A DNA stretch of 64,000 nucleotides from Streptomyces niger (GTDB taxonomy: Bacteria > Actinomycetota > Actinomycetes > Streptomycetales > Streptomycetaceae): assembly GCF_000718305.1 (NCBI RefSeq), contig NZ_JOFQ01000026.1, positions 20,252 to 84,251 of the forward strand, in the 5' to 3' direction. Of the stretch, positions 34,197 to 42,582 are shown one piece after another. Numbering within the stretch: the first letter of the stretch is position 1; each line of letters starts with the position of its first letter. The notes under the pieces are model-generated. The model made no database searches. It saw only the letters and a list, made by a program, of their open reading frames with translations, and was not told the origin of the DNA. A program made the translations under genes and the position numbers.

Positions 34197-34234
34197 GTTC
34201 CCCGGCGGAAACGGGCGGGATGCGGTCGGGTAAC
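34197..34234 (+). promoter_or_regulatory. Putative GlnR operator for nirBD
   Basis: The sequence reads GTTCC-n6-GAAAC-n6-GATGC-n6-GTAAC with exact six-base spacers. This matches the layout of the Streptomyces GlnR box (gTnAc-n6-GaAAc, repeated), with perfect agreement in the second half-site and good agreement in the fourth. GlnR is known to activate nitrate and nitrite assimilation genes including nirB in S. coelicolor. The box is 113 bp before the nirB start, a plausible activator position. Confidence 0.6.
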
Positions 34235-34346
34235 AGCCGCCCCGCACGCTTCTGTGCATGACCGCGGAACAGCACGCGGTGGTGACCCGCGGCGGGCAGG
34301 TCGCCCCCGTGCTCCGCCTGCTCATCCACGATGGAGGCTCCTGACT

Positions 34347-36989
34347 GTGACTGCCGAGGCGAACACCGCACCCACGACCGGGGCACCCACGATCGTGCTC
34401 GTCGGCCACGGCATGGTCGGCCAGCGCTTCCTGGAGGCCCTCGCCGACCGGGGCCTGACCGGTGCCGCCGCGCGCGTGGTCGTCCTCTGCGAGGAGCCCC
34501 GCCCGGCCTACGACCGGGTCCAGCTCACCTCGTACTTCGCCGGCCGAACGCCCGAGGACCTCTCCCTGGTGGAGGCGGACTTCATGGCGCGGCACGGCAT
34601 CGAGCTGCGGCTCGGCGACCCGGCCGAGACCGTCGACCGCGCGGCCCGCACCGTGACCGCCCGGTCCGGCTTCACCGTCCGGTACGACCAGCTCGTCCTG
34701 GCCACCGGCTCGTACCCCTTCGTGCCGCCCGTCCCCGGCAAGGACAGCGAGGGCTGTTTCGTCTACCGGACGATCGAGGACCTGCTCGCCATCGAGGAGT
34801 ACGCGCAACGCTTGCAGGAGCAGCGGGGGGCGGCTTCCGGCGCGGTGGTCGGCGGCGGTCTGCTCGGCCTGGAGGCGGCGGGCGCGCTCCAAGGCCTCGG
34901 TCTGGACACGCACGTCGTGGAGTTCGCGCCGCGGCTGATGCCCGTACAGGTCGACGAGGGCGGCGGCCGGGCGCTGCGCCGCACCATCGAGGACATGGGC
35001 GTGACCGTGCACACCGGCGTCGGCGGCAAGGAGATCACCGCGGGCCCGGACGGCGCGGTGACCGGCATGGAGCTGTCCGACGGCTCCCGCATCGACACCG
35101 ACCTGGTGATCTTCTCCGCCGGTGTCCGGCCGCGCGACCAGCTCGCCCGCGACTGCGGCCTGGCGGTCGGCGAGCGCGGCGGCATCGTGGTGGACGCCTC
35201 CTGCCGGACGGTGACCGACCCGGCCGTGTACGCGATCGGCGAGTGCGCGCTGGCCGCCGACGGCCGGGTGTACGGCCTGGTCGCGCCCGGTTACGAGATG
35301 GCCGAGACGGCGGCGGCCGCGATCGCCGCGGCGGACACCACGGGCTTCACCGGCGCCGACACCTCCACCAAGCTCAAGCTGCTCGGCGTGGACGTGGCGT
35401 CCTTCGGCGACGCGCACGGCACCGCGGAGGGCTGCCTGGACGTGGTGTACGCCGACTCCCGCTCGGGCGTCTACAAGAAGCTGGTCATCGGCCAGGACGG
35501 CACGCTGCTGGGCGGCGTCCTGGTCGGCGACGCCGAGGCGTACGGCACCCTGCGCCCGCTCACCGGCACCGTCCCGCCGATCTCCCCCGAGCAGCTGGTC
35601 CTCCCCGCCGGGGCCGGCGCCCCCGTCGCGCTCGGCCCATCCGCGCTCCCCGACGAGGCGGTCATCTGCAACTGCCACAACGTCACCAAGGGCACCATCC
35701 GCGCGGCCGTCACCGAGCACTCCTGCGGCACGGTCCCCGAGGTCAAGAAGTGCACCAAGGCCGGCACCGGCTGCGGCTCCTGCGTCAAGGCGCTGACCAC
35801 CCTGGTCAACGACGAGCTGGAGCTGAACGGCGTCACCGTCGAGACCGGCCTGTGCGGCTGCTTCCCGCACACCCGCGCCGAGCTGTACGAGATCGTCCGC
35901 ACCCTGCGCCTCACCTCGTACGAGCAGTTGCTCGCCTCGCACGGCCGCCCGGAGGCCAAGGACGGCGACGGCTGCGAGATCTGCAAGCCGACCGTCGGCT
36001 CGATCATCGCCTCGCTCGCGCCCACCCTCGGCGCCAGCGGCTACGTCCTGGACGGCGAGCAGGCGGCCCTGCAGGACACCAACGACCATTTCCTCGCCAA
36101 CCTCCAGCGCAACGGCTCGTACTCGATCGTGCCGCGCATCCCCGGCGGCGAGATCACCCCCGAGAAGCTGATCATCATCGGCGAGGTGGCCCGCGACTTC
36201 GGCCTCTACACGAAGATCACCGGCGGCCAGCGGATCGACCTGTTCGGCGCCCGCGTGGACCAGCTCCCCCGCATCTGGGCCCGGCTGGTCGACGCCGGCT
36301 TCGAGTCCGGCCACGCGTACGGCAAGGCGCTGCGCACCGTGAAGTCCTGCGTCGGCCAGACCTGGTGCCGCTACGGCGTCCAGGACTCCGTCCGCATGGC
36401 CATCGACCTCGAACTGCGCTACCGGGGCCTGCGCTCGCCCCACAAGCTCAAGTCCGCGGTCTCCGGCTGCGCCCGCGAGTGCGCCGAGGCCCGCGGCAAG
36501 GACTTCGGCGTCATCGCCACCAGCAACGGCTGGAACCTGTACGTCGGCGGCAACGGCGGCGCCGACCCCCGCCACGCCGACCTGCTGGCCCAGGACCTCT
36601 CCGACGCCGAGCTGATCCGCCTCATCGACCGCTTCCTGATGTTCTACATCCGCACCGCCGACCGGCTGGAGCGCACCTCCGCCTGGCTGGAGCGCATCGA
36701 GGGCGGCCTGGACCACGTACGCGACGTGGTCGTCCACGACTCCCTCGGCCTCTGTGACGAGCTGGAGTCCCTGATGGCCGCGCACGTCTCGGCCTACCGC
36801 GACGAGTGGGCCGACACCCTCGCCGACCCCGAGCGGCTCGCCCGCTTCGTCTCCTTCGTCAACGCCCCCGAAGCGCCCGACCCCTCCGTCCGCTTCGTCC
36901 CCGAGCGGGACCAGATGAAGCCCGACCTGGACCTGCTGGCCGGCCCCACCCTCCCCGTCCGCACCCTCGAAGGGACCGTTTCCCGATGA
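34347..36989 (+). CDS. nirB: Assimilatory nitrite reductase, large subunit
   Basis: An 880-residue NADH-dependent nitrite reductase that makes ammonium from nitrite. In order: FAD domain (IVLVGHGMVGQRFLEAL), NAD domain (VVGGGLLGLEAAGALQGLG), a BFD-like [2Fe-2S] domain (ICNCHNVTKGTIRAAV with GTGCGSCVKAL), two ferredoxin-like halves, and the [4Fe-4S]-siroheme domain with KSCVGQTWCRYG and SGCARECAEARGKDFG as the four Cys ligands. GTG at 34347 follows GGAGG; upstream frame extension has no support. It is translationally coupled to nirD. Ammonium-linked GlnR control is suggested by the upstream box. Confidence 0.96.
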   Translation: MTAEANTAPTTGAPTIVLVGHGMVGQRFLEALADRGLTGAAARVVVLCEEPRPAYDRVQLTSYFAGRTPEDLSLVEADFMARHGIELRLGDPAETVDRAARTVTARSGFTVRYDQLVLATGSYPFVPPVPGKDSEGCFVYRTIEDLLAIEEYAQRLQEQRGAASGAVVGGGLLGLEAAGALQGLGLDTHVVEFAPRLMPVQVDEGGGRALRRTIEDMGVTVHTGVGGKEITAGPDGAVTGMELSDGSRIDTDLVIFSAGVRPRDQLARDCGLAVGERGGIVVDASCRTVTDPAVYAIGECALAADGRVYGLVAPGYEMAETAAAAIAAADTTGFTGADTSTKLKLLGVDVASFGDAHGTAEGCLDVVYADSRSGVYKKLVIGQDGTLLGGVLVGDAEAYGTLRPLTGTVPPISPEQLVLPAGAGAPVALGPSALPDEAVICNCHNVTKGTIRAAVTEHSCGTVPEVKKCTKAGTGCGSCVKALTTLVNDELELNGVTVETGLCGCFPHTRAELYEIVRTLRLTSYEQLLASHGRPEAKDGDGCEICKPTVGSIIASLAPTLGASGYVLDGEQAALQDTNDHFLANLQRNGSYSIVPRIPGGEITPEKLIIIGEVARDFGLYTKITGGQRIDLFGARVDQLPRIWARLVDAGFESGHAYGKALRTVKSCVGQTWCRYGVQDSVRMAIDLELRYRGLRSPHKLKSAVSGCARECAEARGKDFGVIATSNGWNLYVGGNGGADPRHADLLAQDLSDAELIRLIDRFLMFYIRTADRLERTSAWLERIEGGLDHVRDVVVHDSLGLCDELESLMAAHVSAYRDEWADTLADPERLARFVSFVNAPEAPDPSVRFVPERDQMKPDLDLLAGPTLPVRTLEGTVSR

Positions 36990-37369
36990 CCGACACCCTG
37001 GCCCTCGACCGCTCGCTGACCACCGGCACCGTCGAACTGCGCACGGACCGCGGCTGGCTCGCCGTCTGCGCCACCACCGGCCTGGTCCCCGGCCGCGGCG
37101 TGGCCGTACTCCTCCCCGACGGCCGACAGGCCGCGGTGTTCCTGGACCGCGCCGGCCGCACCTACGCGATCGACAACCGCGACCCGTTCACCGGCGCCTA
37201 CGTCCTCTCCCGCGGCCTCACCGGCTCCGCCGACGGCCACCCCTACGTGGCCTCCCCCCTCCTGAAGCAGCGCTTCGACCTCGCAACCGGCACCTGCCTC
37301 GACGACCCGTCGGTCTCCATCCCGGTGTTCGAAACCCGCACCACCCCGGAGGCGGCCGCGGCCGCGTGA
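36986..37369 (+). CDS. nirD: Nitrite reductase, small subunit
   Basis: A 127-residue Rieske-fold subunit. It has GWLAVCATTGLVPGRGVAVLL and TYAIDNRDPFTGAYVLSRG, which is the NirD signature, and lacks the Cys/His cluster ligands of true Rieske proteins, as usual for NirD. HPYVASPLLKQRFDLATG closes the fold. ATG at 36986 overlaps the nirB stop (ATGA). It works in complex with NirB in the cytoplasm. Confidence 0.94.
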   Translation: MTDTLALDRSLTTGTVELRTDRGWLAVCATTGLVPGRGVAVLLPDGRQAAVFLDRAGRTYAIDNRDPFTGAYVLSRGLTGSADGHPYVASPLLKQRFDLATGTCLDDPSVSIPVFETRTTPEAAAAA

Positions 37370-37514
37370 CACCTGCCTCTGCGGCCCGGCGTACGGATCG
37401 GCGTACGCTGGCCGCAGCCCTCTACCGGGGAGTACGTGCGCGTACATACGTACCGGTCGCACGGGCACTACTGCATGCGTACCGCGTCCCTACGCAACCG
37501 AGAGGTGCAGGCAC

Positions 37515-38459
37515 ATGGCCCGCCGCTGGAACACGTCCCACATCCCCGACCAGAGCGGCCGGCTGGCCGTCGTCACCGGCGCCAACAGCGGCCTCGGTTA
37601 CGCCACCGCCCGCGAGCTCGCCCGCCGCGGCGCGCGGGTGGTGCTGGCCTGCCGCGACAAGGACCGCGGCGCCGCGGCCGTCGCCCGGCTGCACTCCGAA
37701 CTGCCCGCCTCCGACGTCGTGCTCCGCACGCTCGACCTCGCCGACCTGGCCTCCGTCCGGGCCTTCGCCGACGAGCTGGCCGCCACCCGCCTCGACCTGC
37801 TGATCAACAACGCCGGCGTGATGGCGCTGCCCCACCGTCGCACCGCCGACGGCTTCGAGATGCAGTTCGGCACCAACCACCTCGGCCACTTCGCGCTGAC
37901 CGGCCTGCTGCTCCCCGCCCTGCTCGCCACCCCCGGCGCCCGCGTCGTCACGGTCTCCAGCGGCCTCCACGCCCTCGCCGACGTCGACCTCGCCGACCTC
38001 AATTACGAGCGCCGCCCGTACCGCCGCTGGCCCGCCTACGGCCGCTCCAAGTCCGCCAACCTCCTCTTCACGCACGAGCTGGCCGCCCGGCTCGACCGCG
38101 CCGGCTCCGATGTGCTCGCCGTCGCCGCGCACCCCGGCTACGCCGCCACCAACCTCCAGACGGCCGGCATCCGCATGGAAGGCCGCACCCGCCCCGAGCG
38201 GGTCGTCGCCCTCGCCAACCGCCTCTTCGCGCAGCCCGCCGAGGCGGGCGCGCTGCCCACGCTCTGCGCGGCGACAGCGCCGGGCATGCGCCCCGACGCG
38301 TTCATCGGCCCGCAGGGCGGCATGCGCGGTGCCCCGGCGCCGTCGTTCCGCGCCCCCCGGACGCGGAACGACACCACGTCCGAGCTGCTGTGGGCCGCTT
38401 CGGAGGAACTGACCGGCGTGACCTACGACTTCGACGTCACGCCGCCGGTGCCGGCCTGA
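37515..38459 (+). CDS. Short-chain dehydrogenase, retinol-dehydrogenase-like
   Basis: A 314-residue SDR. The cofactor loop VVTGANSGLGYATARELARRG is at residue 19, followed by ACRDKDRG, where Arg favours NADP. NNAGVM is present, as is VTVSSGLH for the catalytic Ser. The catalytic motif is YGRSKSANLLFTHEL (Tyr-x3-Lys). The long C terminus (after 230) is typical of the WW-oxidoreductase/retinol dehydrogenase-like group in actinobacteria, acting on lipophilic alcohols. ATG at 37515. Its last 23 bases overlap the end of the oppositely transcribed FAD oxidase gene. Confidence 0.9.
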   Translation: MARRWNTSHIPDQSGRLAVVTGANSGLGYATARELARRGARVVLACRDKDRGAAAVARLHSELPASDVVLRTLDLADLASVRAFADELAATRLDLLINNAGVMALPHRRTADGFEMQFGTNHLGHFALTGLLLPALLATPGARVVTVSSGLHALADVDLADLNYERRPYRRWPAYGRSKSANLLFTHELAARLDRAGSDVLAVAAHPGYAATNLQTAGIRMEGRTRPERVVALANRLFAQPAEAGALPTLCAATAPGMRPDAFIGPQGGMRGAPAPSFRAPRTRNDTTSELLWAASEELTGVTYDFDVTPPVPA

Positions 38460-39834
38460 CGTTCTGGGTGACGTGGAAGACGTTGTCCGGGTCGTACCGG
38501 CGCTTGACGCGCGCCAGCCGGTCGTAGTTCTCCCGGTACGTGGCCCGGACCCGCTCCTCCCCCTCGCCCACCCCGAGGAAGTTCACGTAGGACCCGCCCA
38601 TGGAGTACGGGTGCAGCGCTTCCCAGTACCCCACGCACCACTCCTTGAGCGCCGACGCGTTGGCCGGGTCGGGGTCGATGCCGGCGAACACCCCTGACCA
38701 CAGGGCGTCCCGGTAGCTCCACGCCGTGTCCGCCCGGCCGACGCGCCCGGCCGCGCCGTCCACCGGGTACAGGTGCATCGTCGACAGACCGGTGGGCAGC
38801 GCCTCCGCGAACCGCAGGTGCACGTCCAGCGCCTCGTCCGGCACCCGGTCGAAGAAGGCGCCGCGCCAGTACCACTGGAGCCCTGTAGGCAGCAGCTCGT
38901 CGAACAGCCGCTGCATCTCCACGTACGGCATCGGCGTCGAGAAGTGGAACGCCGGCCGCCCCGCCTCGCGCGCCCCCGTGAGCGCCTCCGCGAGCACCGC
39001 TTCGGTCCGCTCCGTATCCCCTGCGTGGCACCACACCACGCCGCACATCTTCCGCCCGTACAGCTCCTCCGGGAACGGCGGCCCGGGCGGCACGGCCAGC
39101 ACCGCGAAGAACCCGTACACGTCCTCGGCGGCGCGCGGCGTGAACTCCCGGTACCAGCCGAGCACTTCCCTCGTACGCTCCACCGGCCACACGGTGACGC
39201 CGAAGCCGACCGTGTCCACGGGGTGCAGCCGGTACGTGAACGACGTCACCACGCCGAAGTTGCCACCGCCGCCGCGCAGCGCCCAGAACAGGTCCTCGTG
39301 CTCGCTCTCGCTCGCCGTGACGAGGGTCCCGTCCGCCAGCACCACGTCGGCCGCCAGCAGGCTGTCCAGCGTCAGGCCGTACTTGCGGGTGAGGTACCCG
39401 TGGCCCCCGCCCAGCGTCAGCCCGCCGATCCCCGTCGTCGAGTTGATGCCGGTGGGCACGGCGAGCCCGAACCCCTGCGTCGCATGGTCCAGGTCCCCCA
39501 GCAGACTCCCGCCCCCGGCCTGCGCGGTCCTGGCCTCCGGGTCGACCCGCACCCACCGCATGGGCGCCAGGTCGGCGGTGACCCCGCCGTCCACCACCCC
39601 CAGTCCGGGCGCGCTGTGCCCACCGCACCGCACGGCGAGCTCGACGCCCTCCTCCCGGGCGAACGCCACCACGTCCCGGACATCCACCACGTCCCGGCAC
39701 GGCACGACGGCCGCCGGCCGCTTGTCGAGCATCCCGTTGTAGACCTTCCGGGCCGCGTCGTAACCGGAGTTCTCCGGCCCGATGACCGGCCCTCGCACCG
39801 TGTTCCGCAACGTGTCGAGAGTTTCCGTGTCCAT
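38437..39834 (-). CDS. FAD-linked oxidoreductase, berberine-bridge-enzyme type
   Basis: A 465-residue PCMH-fold flavoprotein. The FAD-binding part has VELAVRCGGHSAPGLG, whose His is the expected covalent FAD attachment site. TTGIGGLTLGGGHGYLTRKYG follows; here the second attachment Cys of bicovalent BBE enzymes is replaced by His-Gly, so one covalent link is likely. LFWALRGGGGNFGVVTSF is the conserved mid-domain strand. The C-terminal BBE helix reads NYDRLARVKRRYDPDNVFH. No signal peptide is visible. It oxidises sugars or secondary metabolites with oxygen. ATG at 39834 was chosen. Confidence 0.9.
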   Translation of the reverse strand: MDTETLDTLRNTVRGPVIGPENSGYDAARKVYNGMLDKRPAAVVPCRDVVDVRDVVAFAREEGVELAVRCGGHSAPGLGVVDGGVTADLAPMRWVRVDPEARTAQAGGGSLLGDLDHATQGFGLAVPTGINSTTGIGGLTLGGGHGYLTRKYGLTLDSLLAADVVLADGTLVTASESEHEDLFWALRGGGGNFGVVTSFTYRLHPVDTVGFGVTVWPVERTREVLGWYREFTPRAAEDVYGFFAVLAVPPGPPFPEELYGRKMCGVVWCHAGDTERTEAVLAEALTGAREAGRPAFHFSTPMPYVEMQRLFDELLPTGLQWYWRGAFFDRVPDEALDVHLRFAEALPTGLSTMHLYPVDGAAGRVGRADTAWSYRDALWSGVFAGIDPDPANASALKEWCVGYWEALHPYSMGGSYVNFLGVGEGEERVRATYRENYDRLARVKRRYDPDNVFHVTQNVRPAPAA

Positions 39835-39839
39835 GTGGC

Positions 39840-40376
39840 TCAGAGTCCTGCCGCTGCCGTACCCCCGCAATGCCCGCTGCGGGAGTGCCCGGCCGGCAGC
39901 TCCAGCTCGGCGCGCAGGGTCTTGCCGAGGGGACTGCGGGGGCGCACCGTCCACCGCGTGGCGAGCGCCGTCACGAGGCAGAGCCCGCGCCCGGATTCGG
40001 CGTACGGGAAGGGCGCGCCCAGCCCGGCGGCGGCCGGCGGGCGACGCTCGGCCCGGGTGTCGCTCACCTCGATGCGGAGGGTCGCCGGGGCCGCGGCCGG
40101 TGCGAGGAGCGTGAGCGACACCTCGAAGTCCCGCCCGGGGACGCGCCCATGGCTGGCCGCGTTGGCAGCGAGTTCGCCAACGATCAGCCGCGCGGCGAAC
40201 GAAGCATCACTGCCGTGCGGGACGCCCCACTCGACGAGGCGCCGCTCGGCGAGCAGCCGGGCGAGCCGCGCCCCGCGGGGCGTGGAGCGGAAACGCTGCG
40301 TGAACATACGTACGGTGACGGGCGACCGAGGCAGGCGACGAGCCGGCGGGATGAGCATGGGCCAACGATCGGCCAC
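39840..40376 (-). CDS. RsbW-like ATP-binding (HATPase) regulatory protein
   Basis: A 178-residue GHKL ATPase of the anti-sigma/serine-kinase type common in streptomycetes. The N box is LIVGELAANAASHGRVPG, and the G1 and G2 boxes read LRIEVSDTRAERRP and ESGRGLCLVTALATRW. The N-terminal 40 residues are basic and less conserved, so translation could start at 40358 or 40310 instead. Such proteins bind or phosphorylate an anti-anti-sigma partner or join the XRE/DUF397 regulators, which indeed lie divergently 140 bp away. Its stop is six bases before the FAD oxidase start. Confidence 0.82.
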   Translation of the reverse strand: MADRWPMLIPPARRLPRSPVTVRMFTQRFRSTPRGARLARLLAERRLVEWGVPHGSDASFAARLIVGELAANAASHGRVPGRDFEVSLTLLAPAAAPATLRIEVSDTRAERRPPAAAGLGAPFPYAESGRGLCLVTALATRWTVRPRSPLGKTLRAELELPAGHSRSGHCGGTAAAGL

Positions 40377-40516
40377 TGCCCACCCCTCTGACCAGGCACG
40401 CGACTCGTACTCCTAGTCGGCGTACGAGTCCGAAGTATGGACAGTACGCATCACGGTGCGTAACCATGTGCGCGTCGGGCGGGGAGTCAGGGCGGGTGCA
40501 CCGGAGGTGACCGGAC

Positions 40517-41359
40517 GTGGTGATCGACACGGGTACGACGAGTTGCGGCGGCGAACCGGAGGCGTCGGACAGCCTGAAGGGTTTCGGCGCGGTCGCCAAG
40601 ACCTTCCGCGAACGGGCCGGCCTGACCCAGGAGCAGTTGGCCCCACTGGTCCAGTACGCGCCGCACACGGTGGCCTCCATCGAACAGGGCCGCCGCTTCC
40701 CGCCGCGGGACTTCATCGACCGCGCCGAAGAAGTCCTCGACGCCTTCGGAACCCTGAGAGCCGCCGCCCGCCACCTCTCCCGCCAACCGGGCCTGGCCGC
40801 CTGGTTCCGCCAGTGGGCCAAGCTGGAGGAACAGGCGGTGAGCCTGTGCACGTACGAGTGCCGGGTGGTGCCGGGGTTGTTGCAGACGGAGGGGTACGCA
40901 CGGGCGGTGACGTTGAGCGTTCCGCCGCCGCCCACCGACGAGGAGGTCGAGCAACGCGTCGCCGCGCGGCTGGCACGGCAGGCGTTGCTGACCCGCACGC
41001 CGCTCACGGCCTTCAGCTTCGTCATCGAGCAGGCGCTGCTGGAGCGGCACACCGGGGGCGAGGAGGTCACCCGGGAGCTCCTCGATCACCTCGTACAGGT
41101 CAGCCAACTGACCAACGCCGAGCTGCAGATCATGCCGCTGCGGCAACCCGACCACTCCGGCATCGACGGTCCGATGCGCATCCTGGAGACTCAGGAGCAC
41201 CAATGGCTTGCGTACTCCGAGGGCCAGCAGACGGGCCAGTTGATCACCGGCCGGGCAGACATCAGCGTGCTGATGCAGCGCTATGCCAAACTTCGCGCAC
41301 AGGCTCTCTCCCACACGGACTCCGTGAGCCTGTTGCAGCGAATGCGAGGAGCGCTATGA
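40517..41359 (+). CDS. XRE-family regulator with DUF5753 domain
   Basis: A 280-residue regulator. The N-terminal helix-turn-helix spans FGAVAKTFRERAGLTQEQLAP and HTVASIEQGRRFPPRDFIDRAEEVL (residues 22-75). The DUF5753 domain covers about 90-278, opening with WAKLEEQAVSLCTYECRVVPGLLQTEGYARAV and ending with QALSHTDSVSLLQRMRGAL. This is the standard partner of a DUF397 gene in streptomycetes, related to the BldB/WhiJ-like systems that affect development. GTG at 40517 is the listed start. The stop overlaps the next ATG. Confidence 0.92.
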   Translation: MVIDTGTTSCGGEPEASDSLKGFGAVAKTFRERAGLTQEQLAPLVQYAPHTVASIEQGRRFPPRDFIDRAEEVLDAFGTLRAAARHLSRQPGLAAWFRQWAKLEEQAVSLCTYECRVVPGLLQTEGYARAVTLSVPPPPTDEEVEQRVAARLARQALLTRTPLTAFSFVIEQALLERHTGGEEVTRELLDHLVQVSQLTNAELQIMPLRQPDHSGIDGPMRILETQEHQWLAYSEGQQTGQLITGRADISVLMQRYAKLRAQALSHTDSVSLLQRMRGAL

Positions 41360-41613
41360 GCATCACCGAACTGGCCTGGTTCAAGAGCAGTTACAGCACC
41401 GGTGACGGCGACAGCTGCGTCGAAGTCGCGCTCTCCTGGCGTAAGTCCACGTACAGCGGCTCCCAGGGAGACGACTGCATCGAGGTCGCGGCCACCCCCG
41501 GCACCGCCACCGTCCACATCCGGGACTCCAAGAACACGCACGGCCCCCAGCTCATCGTCCCCGCCCCCGCCTGGCAAGGCTTCGTCGCGTACGCCCGGCA
41601 CTTGAACGCATAA
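41356..41613 (+). CDS. DUF397 protein with a partly duplicated motif
   Basis: An 85-residue small acidic protein. The DUF397 motif is present twice: WFKSSYSTGDGDSCVEVA near residue 8 and WRKSTYSGSQGDDCIEVA near residue 28. Then VHIRDSKN and WQGFVAYARHLN complete a normal domain. The first copy is truncated to the opening strand. DUF397 proteins act with the adjacent XRE regulator, apparently antagonising it. ATG at 41356 is coupled to that gene (ATGA). Confidence 0.9.
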   Translation: MSITELAWFKSSYSTGDGDSCVEVALSWRKSTYSGSQGDDCIEVAATPGTATVHIRDSKNTHGPQLIVPAPAWQGFVAYARHLNA

Positions 41614-41631
41614 CGCCGGCTCGACCGTAAG

Positions 41632-41830
41632 TCAGTCGTCCTCGCCGCATACCACCCGGCAGCTCCGGACGAAGGCGTCGACGGCATCGTCCACCGCACG
41701 GGGCAGTCGCCTCGGGCGTGAGGCTGATGCCCTGACCGTGGGCGATCCAGCGGGGCTTCAGTCAGCAGCACCTCGACTGCGTAGTCGCTGTAGCTACCGC
41801 ATAACCTCAAATAAGCATCAATTATTCTCG
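41632..41830 (-). pseudogene. Decayed regulator-like fragment, otherwise gene-free
   Basis: The 297 bp between the DUF397 gene and the secreted protein hold no intact gene. On the minus strand two pieces in different frames read WIAHGQGISLTPEAT and RAVDDAVDAFVRSCRVVCGEDD before a stop at 41632. Together they resemble the last 40 residues of a LysR-type regulator broken by a frameshift. The right part (41780-41910) is AT-richer and should carry the promoter of the next gene. Confidence 0.35.
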
Positions 41831-41910
41831 GCCTTGCTGAAAAGGACTCCATACGCCTCTATTGTCAGCTGTAACAGCTCAGTGAGAGCGGAAGCCGAGA
41901 GAGGCAACAA

Positions 41911-42582
41911 GTGAAGAAGACGAGAGGCGCACTGATAGGTGCGGTCGCATTTTTTGCTCTGGTCTCCGGGTCTGTCCCAGCGGTCGCTGGGACAGACCCG
42001 GAGACCGACCCGGAGTGGGTGAGTGATGGCGTTGTCCAGACAGAACCGCCGGCGGAGCCTGAGGAACCCGTAACGGATGTGGCCAACCCGGATACCGAGC
42101 CGCAGCCGTCCGCTGACGACAAGCCGACGGACTTCAGCGGAGTAGCCGCCGGATACGAGTGCCGTTCCGGTGGGGTATATCTGCCGAAGACCAAGGGCGG
42201 TAAGTACCACAGGGGCGTGGGCGCAACTCAGTCGAATTACAACGGAACCTCTCGGACGGCAAGATCCACGTTCACGGCCGACGTCAGTGGCGAAGTCGGC
42301 GTCAGCGTTTCCCACGGGCTGCAAGTCAGCGTGAATGCAATGATCGGGCAGATCGAGGGAAAGTTCGATGTCAACCTCTCAGCGAAACTGACGGCAAAGA
42401 TCGGAAACTCGATCTCTGTAGACACGCCTCCGCACAAGAGAACCAACGCCAAGTACGGCGTCTACCGACTGAAGAACACCGGCGTCTCCTACGTCAGCTA
42501 CAGCAACTGCGCTACGTCGACCAAGAGAACGGTCACAAGCTACACCCCATATCGGGTCGGCTGGTACTTGTGGGAAAACTGA
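41911..42582 (+). CDS. Secreted beta-rich protein of unknown function
   Basis: A 223-residue exported protein. The signal peptide is residues 1-27 (MKKTRGALIGAVAFFALVSG, cleavage after AVA). An acidic, proline-rich linker (28-75) follows, then a domain with two Cys (YECRSGG and YSNCATS) and strongly alternating strands between 100 and 170 (TARSTFTADVSGEVGVSVSH, AKLTAKIGNSISVD). The alternation recalls amphipathic beta strands of pore-forming or envelope proteins, but I recognise no family. GTG at 41911 follows GAGAGG. Codon use is much less GC-biased than neighbours, suggesting transfer. A perfect 22-bp inverted repeat lies in codons 17-32. Confidence 0.7.
   Translation: MKKTRGALIGAVAFFALVSGSVPAVAGTDPETDPEWVSDGVVQTEPPAEPEEPVTDVANPDTEPQPSADDKPTDFSGVAAGYECRSGGVYLPKTKGGKYHRGVGATQSNYNGTSRTARSTFTADVSGEVGVSVSHGLQVSVNAMIGQIEGKFDVNLSAKLTAKIGNSISVDTPPHKRTNAKYGVYRLKNTGVSYVSYSNCATSTKRTVTSYTPYRVGWYLWEN
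41961..42006 (+). repeat. Perfect 22-bp inverted repeat inside a coding sequence
   Basis: Positions 41961-41982 and 41985-42006 are exact reverse complements over all 22 bases with a GT spacer. The arm begins GGTCTCCGGG and ends CCCAGCG. It lies 50 bases into the secreted-protein gene, spanning the end of the signal peptide. It is not followed by T residues on either strand, so it is not an ordinary terminator. A very stable hairpin in the mRNA or a cruciform in DNA is expected. Confidence 0.9.

Noticed and set aside
41961..42006. Perfect inverted repeat considered as an intrinsic terminator
   Set aside because: It lies inside a good signal-peptide coding sequence and is followed by no T run on either strand.
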